DNA of 64,000 nucleotides. Source: an uncultured Oscillospiraceae bacterium (GTDB lineage Bacteria; Bacillota; Clostridia; Oscillospirales; Acutalibacteraceae). The stretch covers positions 50,914 to 114,913 of the forward strand of contig UQDP01000006.1 of NCBI GenBank assembly GCA_900539845.1. Direction: 5' to 3'. Position 1 is the first letter of the stretch. Every line of letters begins with the position of its first letter. Positions 43,009-51,944 of the stretch are shown here, in pieces. A program made the position numbers and the translations under genes. The notes below the pieces were generated by a model. That model ran no database searches and was not told the DNA's origin. It saw only the letters and a program-made list of their open reading frames with translations.

Positions 43009-43974
43009 TGAGCCTATTTCATCAAGCATTTCGCGAATAATGCCCGCCGACTCTGAAAATTTCTTCTTTTCCTCTCCGTCCAGCGGAATCTCAAGAATCC
43101 GTCTTACTCCGTCCCTGTTGATCAAAGCCGGCACGCCGATATAAATATCTTTTTCACCGTATTCGCCATTCAGATATGCCGATATTGTAAAAATAGAGTT
43201 TTCATCGTTCAGAATAGCTCTTGTCAGTCGCGCAAGCACCATTCCAATTCCGTAATAAGTGGCCTTTTTCGCTTTGATGATCTTATATGCCGATTCTCTT
43301 ACATTGACAGCGATATCGTCAAGATCTTTCATCATCTGCTCATTATAGGAACTAAGTTCTTTTAAAGGAAGCACCGAAAGCATCGCGCTGCTCCATGCAA
43401 CGAACTCGGAGTCTCCATGCTCTCCCATTACATATGCATGAACGTTTCTCGGATTAATCTTGAAGTAATCGCTCATCATATATCTGAGCCTTGCCGTATC
43501 CAGCGAAGTGCCGGAACCGAGCACCCTTTCCGGCGGAAAACCTGAAAGATCAAGCACCGCTTTTGTCATAACGTCTACAGGATTACTTGCCACAAGAAAG
43601 ACTCCGCTGAAACCGTTTTCAACAATCGGCTTTACAATCGTTTTGAACACCTTATAATTTTTCTGCAGAAGATCTCTGCGCGTTTCGCCTTCAAGCTGAG
43701 GCACGCCGGCACAAATCACGATAAGATCCATATCGGTGCAGTCGGTATAGTCGCCCGAATATATCTTCATACTGCTCGGCGCGAAAGGCAGACCATGTGA
43801 AAGATCAGCAGCCTCCCCTTCGGCTCTCTCTTTATTGATATCAATAAGGCAGAGCTCGTCGCAAATATTCTGGTTCAGCATGGCGTAGGCATAACTCATT
43901 CCCACCATGCCTACGCCCACTATTGCAACTTTTTTGCTGTCGTCACAAATCTTTTTGTTGGTTAGATCCTTCAA
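43006..43974 (-). CDS. ldh: L-lactate dehydrogenase
   Basis: 322 aa. NAD-binding GVGMVG (20-25). The specificity loop PQLEGETR carries Gln93, which selects lactate over malate, and Arg at about 99-100. Catalytic His186 is in MGEHGDSE. Converts pyruvate plus NADH to L-lactate in the cytoplasm. Its stop is embedded in the terminator. Convergent with the rex operon; in many Firmicutes ldh is a Rex target. Confidence 0.95.
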   Translation of the reverse strand: MKDLTNKKICDDSKKVAIVGVGMVGMSYAYAMLNQNICDELCLIDINKERAEGEAADLSHGLPFAPSSMKIYSGDYTDCTDMDLIVICAGVPQLEGETRRDLLQKNYKVFKTIVKPIVENGFSGVFLVASNPVDVMTKAVLDLSGFPPERVLGSGTSLDTARLRYMMSDYFKINPRNVHAYVMGEHGDSEFVAWSSAMLSVLPLKELSSYNEQMMKDLDDIAVNVRESAYKIIKAKKATYYGIGMVLARLTRAILNDENSIFTISAYLNGEYGEKDIYIGVPALINRDGVRRILEIPLDGEEKKKFSESAGIIREMLDEIGS

Positions 43975-44057
43975 TTAAATCACCTTCAAAAATAGTATGA
44001 CCGCAAGAAAGTTAAAAATACGCTGAGTTTATATGATATATATGTCTAAAACTTATT

Positions 44058-44600
44058 TTATTTAAAAAATAAGGGCAGTGTTTCAAGAAAGATGATATCA
44101 TCTCTGTTTGCTGCGTCCCCTTCAGCAAGCGGCGCACAGCAGGCAGTGACCTGCGCGCCGAAAGCGTCGGCAACTTTTTTACATGCAGCAAGTGACTCTC
44201 CTGTTGAGATAACATCGTCAACAATCAACACTCTTTTGCCCTTTAGCTGATCGCCGTCCTCATGACCCAAGTAAAGGCTTTGTCTGCCCTTTGTGGTAAT
44301 GGAACTTTCACTAATCTCAATCGGCTGATCCATATACACCTTTACACTTTTTCGGATAACGATATACTTTTTTCCGCTCAGTCTGCTCATTTCGTATGCA
44401 AGCGGAATACTTTTTGCTTCCGGAGTCAGTATATAATCGAAATCCGGCGTAAGCTTAAGCAGCTCTTGAGCACACCTCTCAGTAAGCTCAACATCACCGA
44501 ACATAATAAAAGCCGCAATATCAAGCTTATCATTTACCGAGAATTTTTTGAGTTTTCTTTCAAGTCCGGCTATATGCAGCGTGTAATAATCATCGTTCAT
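44058..44600 (-). CDS. Phosphoribosyltransferase family protein (adenine/xanthine PRTase-like)
   Basis: 180 aa. The PRPP-binding loop RVLIVDDVISTGESL (about 123-137) and upstream SGKKYIVIRKSVK (about 75-87) match adenine/xanthine phosphoribosyltransferase-type enzymes. It would salvage a purine base to its nucleotide, but which base is unclear. ATGA overlap with the HIT gene stop, so coupled to a nucleotide-binding HIT protein. Confidence 0.85.
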   Translation of the reverse strand: MNDDYYTLHIAGLERKLKKFSVNDKLDIAAFIMFGDVELTERCAQELLKLTPDFDYILTPEAKSIPLAYEMSRLSGKKYIVIRKSVKVYMDQPIEISESSITTKGRQSLYLGHEDGDQLKGKRVLIVDDVISTGESLAACKKVADAFGAQVTACCAPLAEGDAANRDDIIFLETLPLFFK

Positions 44601-44929
44601 ATAATTTTCTCTCCGAGCTCAGTGCCGCCGATAATATGAAAATGCAGGTGCATAACAGTCTGCCCGGCGTCCTTTCCGCAGTTACTGATAATGCGATAAC
44701 TGTCTATACCCTGTGATTTTGCTATTTCAGGAATCTTCTCAAAAATATGAGCAACAGATTCACTGTTATTCTCATTAATGGAATTTATGCTGTCAATATG
44801 CTCCTTAGGAACGACAAGCACATGAACAGGCGCAACAGGATTGATATCCTTAAAAGCGTAGATCATTTCGTCCTCATAAACCTTATCTGAGGGGATATTG
44901 CCGTTGATTATTTCACAAAACAAACACAT
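44597..44929 (-). CDS. HIT family (HINT-like) nucleotide-binding protein
   Basis: 110 aa. The histidine triad is HLHFHII (His94, His96, His98), N-terminal CLFCEIINGNIPS gives the zinc-binding cysteines of the HINT branch. Such proteins hydrolyse AMP-lysine or aminoacyl-adenylates. It lies 46 nt after alaS; a link to aminoacyl-AMP clean-up is possible but not shown. Confidence 0.92.
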   Translation of the reverse strand: MCLFCEIINGNIPSDKVYEDEMIYAFKDINPVAPVHVLVVPKEHIDSINSINENNSESVAHIFEKIPEIAKSQGIDSYRIISNCGKDAGQTVMHLHFHIIGGTELGEKII

Positions 44930-44975
44930 ATAAATTCACACTGCCTTTCCATAAGCAATTTTTACGCTGATCAAC

Positions 44976-47606
44976 TTATTTAACAAATCCTGCAACGATA
45001 TCGGCTACCGCTTCAAGCGCGTCATCAAGCTTAGAAATGTCTTTTGCCCCTGCCATAGCGGAATCCGGGCGACCGCCGCCGCCTCCTCCGGCAAGCTTTG
45101 CCACTTCACGCACAACATCTCCGGCTTTTACGCCTTTTGCCACAGCCGTGCTTCCGCAAACGGCAACAATGGACGCCTTTTCACCAAGTGCGCTGGCAAT
45201 AACGCCGACTGTATTTTCACCTTTATGCTTCAGCTCATCACCCATTGAACGAAGCGAATCCGGGGTCGTTCCGTCCACACGTGCCACATAGAGCTGAAGC
45301 CCACCGATCTCAACAGGCTTTGCAAACATATCGGCGCTTTTGAGTTTTGATATTTCCAGATTGAGCTTCTGTATGGTCTTATCTTTTTCATGCAGCTCGT
45401 TAACGACCGATGTAACGCGTTCCTTTATCTCGTTGTCGCCAGTTTTAAGTACGGACGAAACAAACTTTACAAGCGCCTCATTCGTATCCAGATACTTTAA
45501 GGTGCCAAAGCCGGTAACAGCCTGAATTCTTCTTACACCGGCAGCAACAGATGATTCTGAAACGATCTTGAACAAGCCGATCTGACCGCTGTTTGAAACA
45601 TGGGTTCCTCCGCAGAATTCAAGTGAAAAATCCCCTGCTTTCACCACTCTGACGGTGTCACCGTATTTTTCGCCGAAAAGCATCATGGCGCCTGTTTTCT
45701 TTGCCTCTTCAATCGGCATTTCTTTCATTTCAACAGGCTGTGCGCTCATGATAAATTCATTCACCAAATATTCTACCTGCTTGATCTCTTCAGGAGTCAT
45801 AGGATTAAAATGCGTGAAATCAAAACGCACTTCATGCTCGTTTACAAGCTGCCCTGCCTGCTCAACATGCGTTCCGAGAACCTCACGCAAAGCCGCCTGA
45901 AGCAGATGGGCAGCAGTATGATTTTTCATAATAGCCTCTCTGCGTTTTTGGTTCAGAGAAGCTTTAACTTTATCCCCGGCACTGATTATTCCCTTGGAAA
46001 CACTGCCGCTGTGGAGATAAACACCGTCCCCGTTTTTAGCAGTATCAGCAACAATAAATACATTTGAATCGTTCGATGAAATAACTCCGCTGTCGCCCAC
46101 CTGACCGCCGGACAGCGCATAAAAAGGAGTTCTGTCGAGCACAACGGTACCGTTATCACCTGCGCCGAGCCTATCGCAGAGCTCACCCTTATCGTTTATA
46201 AGAGCAACTACGTTGGCATCACATTCAAAATCAGTGTAACCCGTAAATTCAGTTTTTTCACAATCGAGCTTTACGGACTCGTTTTTCCATGCATCTGCGC
46301 CGGCATCCTTGCGTGCGGCACGGGCAGTAGATTTCTGATTGGCAAGAAGAGCATTGAACTTATCCTCATCAACTGTGATCCCGCGCTCCTCAAGGATATC
46401 CTTTGTCAGATCAAGCGGAAAACCATAAGTATCATTCAGCTTAAAAGCGTCTTCGCCGGAAAAAACATTGCCCTCCATATTTTCAATATAATCCTCAAGC
46501 AGTGCGAGTCCGGCGTCGATAGTCTTACCGAAAGAGTTCTCTTCAGCCTGCATTACGCTCCTGATGATCTCCCTCTTTGAATCGAGGTAATCATAAGCGC
46601 TCCTATTTTCATCAATTACGGTGTCCACAACCTTGTAAAGGAATGGTTCATTGACTCCGAGCAGTCTGCCATGGCGGCAAGCCCTTCTGATCAGTCTTCT
46701 TAAAACATAGCCTCTTCCCGAATTGGAGGGAATAACTCCGTCTCCAATCATAAACACTGAGGAGCGGATATGGTCGGTAATAACTCTGAGAGAAATATCC
46801 TTTTTCTCATCCTCGTGATATCGGACATCAGCGATCTCGGAGATCTTTTTCATAATATTTTGAACAGTGTCAACCTCAAACAGATTGTCAACGCCCTGAA
46901 GTATGCAGGCAAGACGCTCAAGCCCCATGCCCGTATCTATGTTCTTTTGTTTCAGCTCGGTATAATTTCCGTTGCCGTCATTGTTGAACTGGCTGAAAAC
47001 ATTGTTCCAGAATTCCGTATATCTGTCGCAGTCACAACCGGGCGCGCAGTCCGGCTTGCCGCAGCCGTACTTTTCACCGCGGTCAAAATAGATCTCACTG
47101 CACGGACCGCAGGGACCCTGACCATGCTCCCAGAAATTATCCTCTTTGCCGAGTCTGACGATTCTGGAGGGATCAACGCCGACTTCTTTCGTCCATATAT
47201 CATATGCCTCATCATCATTTTCGTAGATGGTGACCCAAAGCTTGTCCACCGGCATTTCGAGCACCTTTGTGCAGAATTCCCACGCCCATGCCGTAGCCTC
47301 ATGCTTAAAATAATCCCCGAAACTGAAATTGCCGAGCATTTCAAAATAGGTGCCGTGGCGCGCAGTTTTGCCCACTCTCTCAATATCCGGGGTCCTTATG
47401 CATTTCTGGCATGTGGTAACCCTTTTAGACGGAGGAGTGACCTCGCCTGTAAAATACTTTTTCATCGGCGCCATTCCGGAATTGATGAGCAAAAGGCTCT
47501 TATCATTTTCAGGCACAAGAGAAAAGCTCGGCAGACGAAGATGACCTTTACTCTCAAAGAAAGACAGATATTTTTCTCTTAAATCATTTAACGATGTCCA
47601 TTCCAT
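44976..47606 (-). CDS. alaS: Alanine-tRNA ligase
   Basis: 876 aa, full length. Class II catalytic core (about 1-350; TCQKCIRTPDIERVG then ARHGTYFEMLGNFSFGDYFK, in parts), a tRNA-recognition region, the editing domain with HTAAHLLQAAL and FCGGTHVSNSGQIG (zinc ligands), and a C-terminal coiled coil/C-Ala domain with a Gly-rich AGGGGGGRPDSA. No T-box leader is visible in the short upstream region. Confidence 0.97.
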   Translation of the reverse strand: MEWTSLNDLREKYLSFFESKGHLRLPSFSLVPENDKSLLLINSGMAPMKKYFTGEVTPPSKRVTTCQKCIRTPDIERVGKTARHGTYFEMLGNFSFGDYFKHEATAWAWEFCTKVLEMPVDKLWVTIYENDDEAYDIWTKEVGVDPSRIVRLGKEDNFWEHGQGPCGPCSEIYFDRGEKYGCGKPDCAPGCDCDRYTEFWNNVFSQFNNDGNGNYTELKQKNIDTGMGLERLACILQGVDNLFEVDTVQNIMKKISEIADVRYHEDEKKDISLRVITDHIRSSVFMIGDGVIPSNSGRGYVLRRLIRRACRHGRLLGVNEPFLYKVVDTVIDENRSAYDYLDSKREIIRSVMQAEENSFGKTIDAGLALLEDYIENMEGNVFSGEDAFKLNDTYGFPLDLTKDILEERGITVDEDKFNALLANQKSTARAARKDAGADAWKNESVKLDCEKTEFTGYTDFECDANVVALINDKGELCDRLGAGDNGTVVLDRTPFYALSGGQVGDSGVISSNDSNVFIVADTAKNGDGVYLHSGSVSKGIISAGDKVKASLNQKRREAIMKNHTAAHLLQAALREVLGTHVEQAGQLVNEHEVRFDFTHFNPMTPEEIKQVEYLVNEFIMSAQPVEMKEMPIEEAKKTGAMMLFGEKYGDTVRVVKAGDFSLEFCGGTHVSNSGQIGLFKIVSESSVAAGVRRIQAVTGFGTLKYLDTNEALVKFVSSVLKTGDNEIKERVTSVVNELHEKDKTIQKLNLEISKLKSADMFAKPVEIGGLQLYVARVDGTTPDSLRSMGDELKHKGENTVGVIASALGEKASIVAVCGSTAVAKGVKAGDVVREVAKLAGGGGGGRPDSAMAGAKDISKLDDALEAVADIVAGFVK

Positions 47607-47673
47607 TTTCTTATACTTCCTCTATATAAAATAAAATATCGCGAAAGATATTAATCATGCTAAACAAAATTTC

Positions 47674-47703
47674 AAGGGCAACCTATAAGATTAAGCTGCC
47701 CTT
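47674..47703 (-). terminator. Terminator of the YdbC/PC4 gene
   Basis: Stem of 7 bp (47674-47680 with 47697-47703) with a 16-nt internal loop, then an A/T-rich tract on the minus strand. Confidence 0.55.
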
Positions 47704-47715
47704 AAAATAACCAGA

Positions 47716-47931
47716 TCAAAGCTTATCAACAAGTTTTTTAAGCTCAATGATCTCTTCTTTGGTAAAGGTTAAACCCTTGCTCATTTTCGAATGGTCCGGC
47801 GACCAGTCCCTAACATCGATCTTGGGATCGCGGCCATTCCAAGAAATCATATTGACCTCTCTCGTCCAGCCTCTGGCTGTTTCGGAAATTACCCCGATGT
47901 GTTCGGTAATTTCATATTTGATTTCCGGCAT
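47716..47931 (-). CDS. YdbC-type PC4 domain protein
   Basis: 71 aa from ATG 47931, with AGGAGG 8 nt upstream. The pattern EVNMISWNGRDPKIDVRDW, then KGLTFTKEEIIELKKL matches the YdbC family, relatives of the transcription coactivator PC4 that bind single-stranded DNA as dimers. It lies 23 nt after ackA, co-transcribed. Confidence 0.88.
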   Translation of the reverse strand: MPEIKYEITEHIGVISETARGWTREVNMISWNGRDPKIDVRDWSPDHSKMSKGLTFTKEEIIELKKLVDKL

Positions 47932-47954
47932 CAAAGACTCCTCCTTTGCAATTT

Positions 47955-49175
47955 TTATTTTAAATTTTCAACGATTTCTTTTGTATCTCTTGCAATCATA
48001 AGCTCTTCATTGGTTGCAAGCACAAATACTCTTACTTTATCGCTGGGCATTGTCAGTTCCGCTTCAGCACCCTTAACAGCCTTCTGATTGATTGACTGAT
48101 TGATATTGACACCAAGAAAACCGAGATATGAGCATACTTTTGCACGAAGCCAGAAGCCGTTTTCACCGATGCCGCCGGTGAATACAATCGCATCAACTCC
48201 GTTCATCGCAGCAACATATGAACCTATATATTTAGCGATCTGATAAGCCTGCATCTCATGAGCGAGGATGGCTCTTTCATCGCCCTCATTCTGCTTTGCG
48301 ACGATATCGCGGTCATCCGAATAACCGCCGGAGATCGCGCTTACGCCGGACTGCTTATTCAGGATCTCTTCTACCTGCTTCGGAGTAAGGCTGAGCTTCT
48401 GCTGAAGAAATGTAACAACAGAAGGATCAATTCCGCCTGAGCGTGTACCCATCATAAAGCCGTCAAGAGGAGTAAATCCCATTGAAGTGTCAAAAACCTT
48501 GCCGAATTTGATTGCGGCGATAGACGAACCGTTTCCCAGATGGCAGGTGATCATTTTTATCTTTTCAATGCTTACGCCCATTCTTTCGGCACAGCGCTCA
48601 CTTACATATTTATGTGAAGTGCCATGGAAACCGTAACGGCGAATCCCGTACTTCTCAAAATACTCATACGGCAAAGCATACATGTACGCCATAGGAGGCA
48701 TCGTGCTGTGAAACGCCGTGTCAAAAACCGCTACCTGCGGAACATTGGGGCCGAGAAGCGAAAGGCAGGCTTCATAACCCTGAAGGTTAGCGGGATTGTG
48801 AAGCGGTGCGAGCGGTATCATTTTCTGAACGTCCTCAACGACGGTTTCATCAAATAAAACGCTTTTGGTATATTTTTCACCGCCCTGAACGACACGGTGA
48901 CCCACCGCATCGATCTCATCCAGTGACTCAAGCACCTTAAGATCGCTCTGCGTCATAAGTTCCATAACCGTATTAAACGCGTCAATATGCGACGGCACTT
49001 CACGGTCAAAAACCAAACTCTCTTCACCTACGTGATAGAGTATATTCTTCTCACCGCCCTGAATCGGAAGCCCGATCCTTTCGATCGTGCCTTTACATAT
49101 AACGGACTCATCATCCATATTGATCAGCTGGAATTTCAGCGAAGAGCTGCCGCAGTTGATAACAAGAATTTTCAT
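47955..49175 (-). CDS. ackA: Acetate kinase
   Basis: 406 aa. VINCGSSSLKFQL (4-16), HRVVQGGEKY, FDTAFHSTMP and GFHGTSHKYV motifs of the ASKHA acetate kinases are intact. It makes ATP from acetyl phosphate, yielding acetate. GGAGG before ATG 49175. No phosphotransacetylase gene is adjacent. Confidence 0.97.
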   Translation of the reverse strand: MKILVINCGSSSLKFQLINMDDESVICKGTIERIGLPIQGGEKNILYHVGEESLVFDREVPSHIDAFNTVMELMTQSDLKVLESLDEIDAVGHRVVQGGEKYTKSVLFDETVVEDVQKMIPLAPLHNPANLQGYEACLSLLGPNVPQVAVFDTAFHSTMPPMAYMYALPYEYFEKYGIRRYGFHGTSHKYVSERCAERMGVSIEKIKMITCHLGNGSSIAAIKFGKVFDTSMGFTPLDGFMMGTRSGGIDPSVVTFLQQKLSLTPKQVEEILNKQSGVSAISGGYSDDRDIVAKQNEGDERAILAHEMQAYQIAKYIGSYVAAMNGVDAIVFTGGIGENGFWLRAKVCSYLGFLGVNINQSINQKAVKGAEAELTMPSDKVRVFVLATNEELMIARDTKEIVENLK

Positions 49176-49217
49176 AATTGTATCCTCCGCATCTTGAATT
49201 CATATTCTTTAATATAT

Positions 49218-49247
49218 ATAATAATATATATATTAATACAATGTCAA
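49218..49247 (-). promoter_or_regulatory. Promoter of ackA-ydbC
   Basis: On the minus strand TTGACA (49247-49242), 18 nt, TATTAT (49223-49218), about 43 nt upstream of the ATG, within a very AT-rich divergent region. Confidence 0.6.
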
Positions 49248-49286
49248 GTAATATATTTATTTTTCTTAATTTATAAAGAGGTATTT

Positions 49287-50342
49287 ATGAATACAGGTAT
49301 AATATGCGAATTCAACCCGTTTCATGCAGGTCACAGATATTTGATCGAACAGGCAAAAAAGAACGGCGGCAGCGTTGTATGTATAATGAGCGGAAACTTT
49401 GTTCAGCGCGGTGATGTTGCCGTATATGACAAATTCAAACGCACCCGTGCCGCGCTTGAGGGCGGAGCAGATCTGGTTATTGAGCTTCCTGCAGAGCAGG
49501 CGCTGCTGTCCGCAGAGGGCTTTGCGCGAAGCGCAGTCAGGCTTGCCGAAAGCCTTGGTGTAATCGACAGGCTGGCGTTCGGCGCTGAGAACGATGACGC
49601 ACAGGAATTAAAAAAAACTGCCTTTCTGCTGAAAAACAGAGAAACACAGGAACAGATAAAAACCGAGATGAAAAACGGCCTCTCCTACCCCGCAGCGCGC
49701 AGCAAAGTCCTGAAATCAGATATACTGGATTATCCTAACAATATTCTTGCCTGTGAATATATAAAAGAAACCAACCTGCCGTTTACAGCGATAAAAAGGA
49801 TCGGCAAGGGGCACGATACCGATGATCTTCAGTACAGCGCGACCGCCATAAGGGAAACGCTTTCCGCTGATGAGACAGCAAGTCTCAGCAATTGTGAAAC
49901 GGCTGTTCTTTATAAGCTGAGAACGATGAAAAAGGAAGATTTTCTGAAGATCGCCGATGTAAATGAGGGGCTGGAAAACAGACTTTACGACGCTGCCGGA
50001 AAAGCACGGAGCCTTAATGAATTTCTGCTTTCGGTAAAATCGAAAAGATACACGCTTTCGCGGATCAGGCGGATTACCTTAAGGGCGTTTCTCGGCATGG
50101 AGGGAAGCTCCTGCGAAGTGCCTGTAATCCGCGTATTGGGGTTCAATGCAAGAGGAAGAACCCTTTTAAGTGAAATAAAAGCCAACTGCAAAAAGCCGAT
50201 CATAACAAAGCTTTCAGACTGTGATGATGATGTGCTGCCGTATTTCGTCAAGCAATGTGAATATACAGATATATATACTTTGGCATATAAAGAACCTCTG
50301 CCCCGCGGAACGGAACAGAGGAGTCAGATCGTTGTGATATAG
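49287..50342 (+). CDS. tmcAL: tRNA(Met) cytidine acetate ligase-type nucleotidyltransferase
   Basis: 351 aa from ATG 49287 with AAAGAGGT upstream; the open frame continues across the ackA start but is not coding there. The nucleotidyltransferase HxGH is in ICEFNPFHAGH (6-16), followed by MSGNFVQRGDVA. TmcAL (YlbM) of B. subtilis acetylates the wobble cytidine of elongator tRNA-Met with acetate and ATP. The location next to acetate kinase is apt. About 50 residues shorter than YlbM. Overlaps the convergent rnmV gene by 19 nt. Confidence 0.9.
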   Translation: MNTGIICEFNPFHAGHRYLIEQAKKNGGSVVCIMSGNFVQRGDVAVYDKFKRTRAALEGGADLVIELPAEQALLSAEGFARSAVRLAESLGVIDRLAFGAENDDAQELKKTAFLLKNRETQEQIKTEMKNGLSYPAARSKVLKSDILDYPNNILACEYIKETNLPFTAIKRIGKGHDTDDLQYSATAIRETLSADETASLSNCETAVLYKLRTMKKEDFLKIADVNEGLENRLYDAAGKARSLNEFLLSVKSKRYTLSRIRRITLRAFLGMEGSSCEVPVIRVLGFNARGRTLLSEIKANCKKPIITKLSDCDDDVLPYFVKQCEYTDIYTLAYKEPLPRGTEQRSQIVVI

Positions 50343-50902
50343 TTTTCGAATTCTTCCTTGCTCATGGAAGAATTCAGATAGCTTAAAAGTGAATTGGTTG
50401 AAAGAAACTCCGGCAGGTCAAGCGCCTTGAGGAGTTTTTTTCTTTTTTCCGCGGCATTTTCCCTCCCGGATAACCCGGCGGCAAACAGATCGTAATTCGT
50501 TATCCTGTTGTCAGCAGATACTCTTTTAGTTTTTATCTGCAAGTCTCGGAAAAGCTTTTCCAGTATTTCATCGGAGATACCCTCTACGCCGAGCTTTCCC
50601 TCTTTGGACGACTCTTTTTTTCTTTTTTCTTTTCCGTAAATATCAGGTATATAAATATGTTTTATTCTTTCTTTCGGGATGCCCGCCGAAATATAATTAC
50701 GTATCTGAAAACCGGCGCGGTCGGAATCGGTTATAAGAATAAGACCGCGCTCATCGGCAAGCTTGCGAATAAAAGCAAGACGTGCTTTATCCTTATATAT
50801 TCCAAACCCGTTTGTTTCGATTATCAGGGCGTCCAAAATATTCGAAAGCTTGATCTTATCATATCTGCCTTCTACTATCACAGCCTCATCTATCTTAATC
50901 AT
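50324..50902 (-). CDS. rnmV: Ribonuclease M5-like TOPRIM protein
   Basis: 192 aa. The TOPRIM core is present: Glu in VIVEGRYDK (8-16) and the DxD in ITDSDRAGFQIR (about 57-68). RNase M5 trims 5S rRNA precursors. ATG 50902 overlaps the holA stop by 8 nt. Convergent overlap with tmcAL by 19 nt leaves no room for a terminator between them. Confidence 0.88.
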   Translation of the reverse strand: MIKIDEAVIVEGRYDKIKLSNILDALIIETNGFGIYKDKARLAFIRKLADERGLILITDSDRAGFQIRNYISAGIPKERIKHIYIPDIYGKEKRKKESSKEGKLGVEGISDEILEKLFRDLQIKTKRVSADNRITNYDLFAAGLSGRENAAEKRKKLLKALDLPEFLSTNSLLSYLNSSMSKEEFENYITTI

Positions 50903-51944
50903 ATTTGACCTCTTTTGAAATCAGAAGCAGCTTTACAAGCATTTCTTCCAGAATAAGTCTGGAAGCAGCAGCGGTGCTCTTCAAGCTGTTATCGGCGGTC
51001 ATAATAACGTCAAGCGATCTTCTGAGCTGTGAAAAAGTGAGCGCAGCGCAGTCCCGGGCAGCATTTTTCAGGGCGAATTCTCTGCCCTTATAATTGTAGT
51101 GCCTGCCGACATCCTCATAATCGCACCCCGCCGACTTCGCGCACTTAACTCTATACATATCAACAAAACAGCCGGAAATAGCGGAAAGCACCTTGACGGG
51201 GTCCTCCTTAGCGGCAAACAAAGAGTCCAGCACAGAATACGCCCTGTCATAATTTCCGCGGACAACGGCATTGGAAAGATCATATATACGCGCCTGCAGA
51301 CTGCGAACAGCAAGGCGGTCTATAATCTCCTTTGTAATATCTCCGCCGTTAACATAGGCGCTCAGTTTCTGAACTTCATTCAAAAGCGTTTTGATATCGC
51401 TGCCCGAAACAGAGATAAGATATCTTGCATTATCCGATGAAAGCGCGGCTTTTCTCTTTTTGCACCCGGAAACAAGCAGCTTCACCAGTTCACCCTCACT
51501 TCGTCTGCGAAGCTCAACAGAAGAACCGAATTTCGCGAAAGCCGCCTCAACGCCCTTCCATCTAGAACTCTTTTTTGTATCCGGCGAAAGAGAATTATAC
51601 CAGAAAACAAGGAAAGTGGTTTCGGGCACATCGGTCAGATACTCTTTTATTTCTTTACAGTTTTTTTCACTCTTGTCAAAGGGATAGTCGCACACGAGTA
51701 TAAAATTATTACCGCCCATCATGGGCAGCAGATCGGCGTCTTTCAGAATATCGTCAAGAGAAGCGCTTTTGCCGTCAAAGCGGTGAAGATTAAAGTCCTC
51801 AAAAGGTCCGCCGGCAAGCTTTTTCACAAGTGTGTTTACATAAAACTCTTTAAGATAATCCTCCTCGCCGAAAATAAAATAAGCATTCGAGAATTCGCCG
51901 GATTTTATCTGCGATTTCAAAGCCTGCTCGTCTATTCTGCCCAT
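50895..51944 (-). CDS. holA: DNA polymerase III subunit delta
   Basis: 349 aa. N-terminal AYFIFGEEDYLKEFY is the family start; the AAA+-like middle and the C-terminal collar helices (LILEEMLVKLLLI) follow. It opens the sliding clamp in the clamp loader. Start ATG 51944 overlaps the comEC stop by 13 nt, a pairing common in Firmicutes. Confidence 0.93.
   Translation of the reverse strand: MGRIDEQALKSQIKSGEFSNAYFIFGEEDYLKEFYVNTLVKKLAGGPFEDFNLHRFDGKSASLDDILKDADLLPMMGGNNFILVCDYPFDKSEKNCKEIKEYLTDVPETTFLVFWYNSLSPDTKKSSRWKGVEAAFAKFGSSVELRRRSEGELVKLLVSGCKKRKAALSSDNARYLISVSGSDIKTLLNEVQKLSAYVNGGDITKEIIDRLAVRSLQARIYDLSNAVVRGNYDRAYSVLDSLFAAKEDPVKVLSAISGCFVDMYRVKCAKSAGCDYEDVGRHYNYKGREFALKNAARDCAALTFSQLRRSLDVIMTADNSLKSTAAASRLILEEMLVKLLLISKEVKYD

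Noticed and set aside
41574..44057. Rex operator near rex or ldh
   Set aside because: I looked for the TTGTTAA/TTAACAA-type palindrome upstream of ldh, acnA and ackA and found none convincing; only AT-rich sequence.
47607..47673. T-box leader upstream of alaS
   Set aside because: The upstream space is only about 110 nt and lacks a T-box consensus or antiterminator stem.
48987..49286. Hundred-codon upstream extension of tmcAL
   Set aside because: It is antisense to ackA and its promoter; the real start at 49287 has a ribosome site and the family N-terminus.
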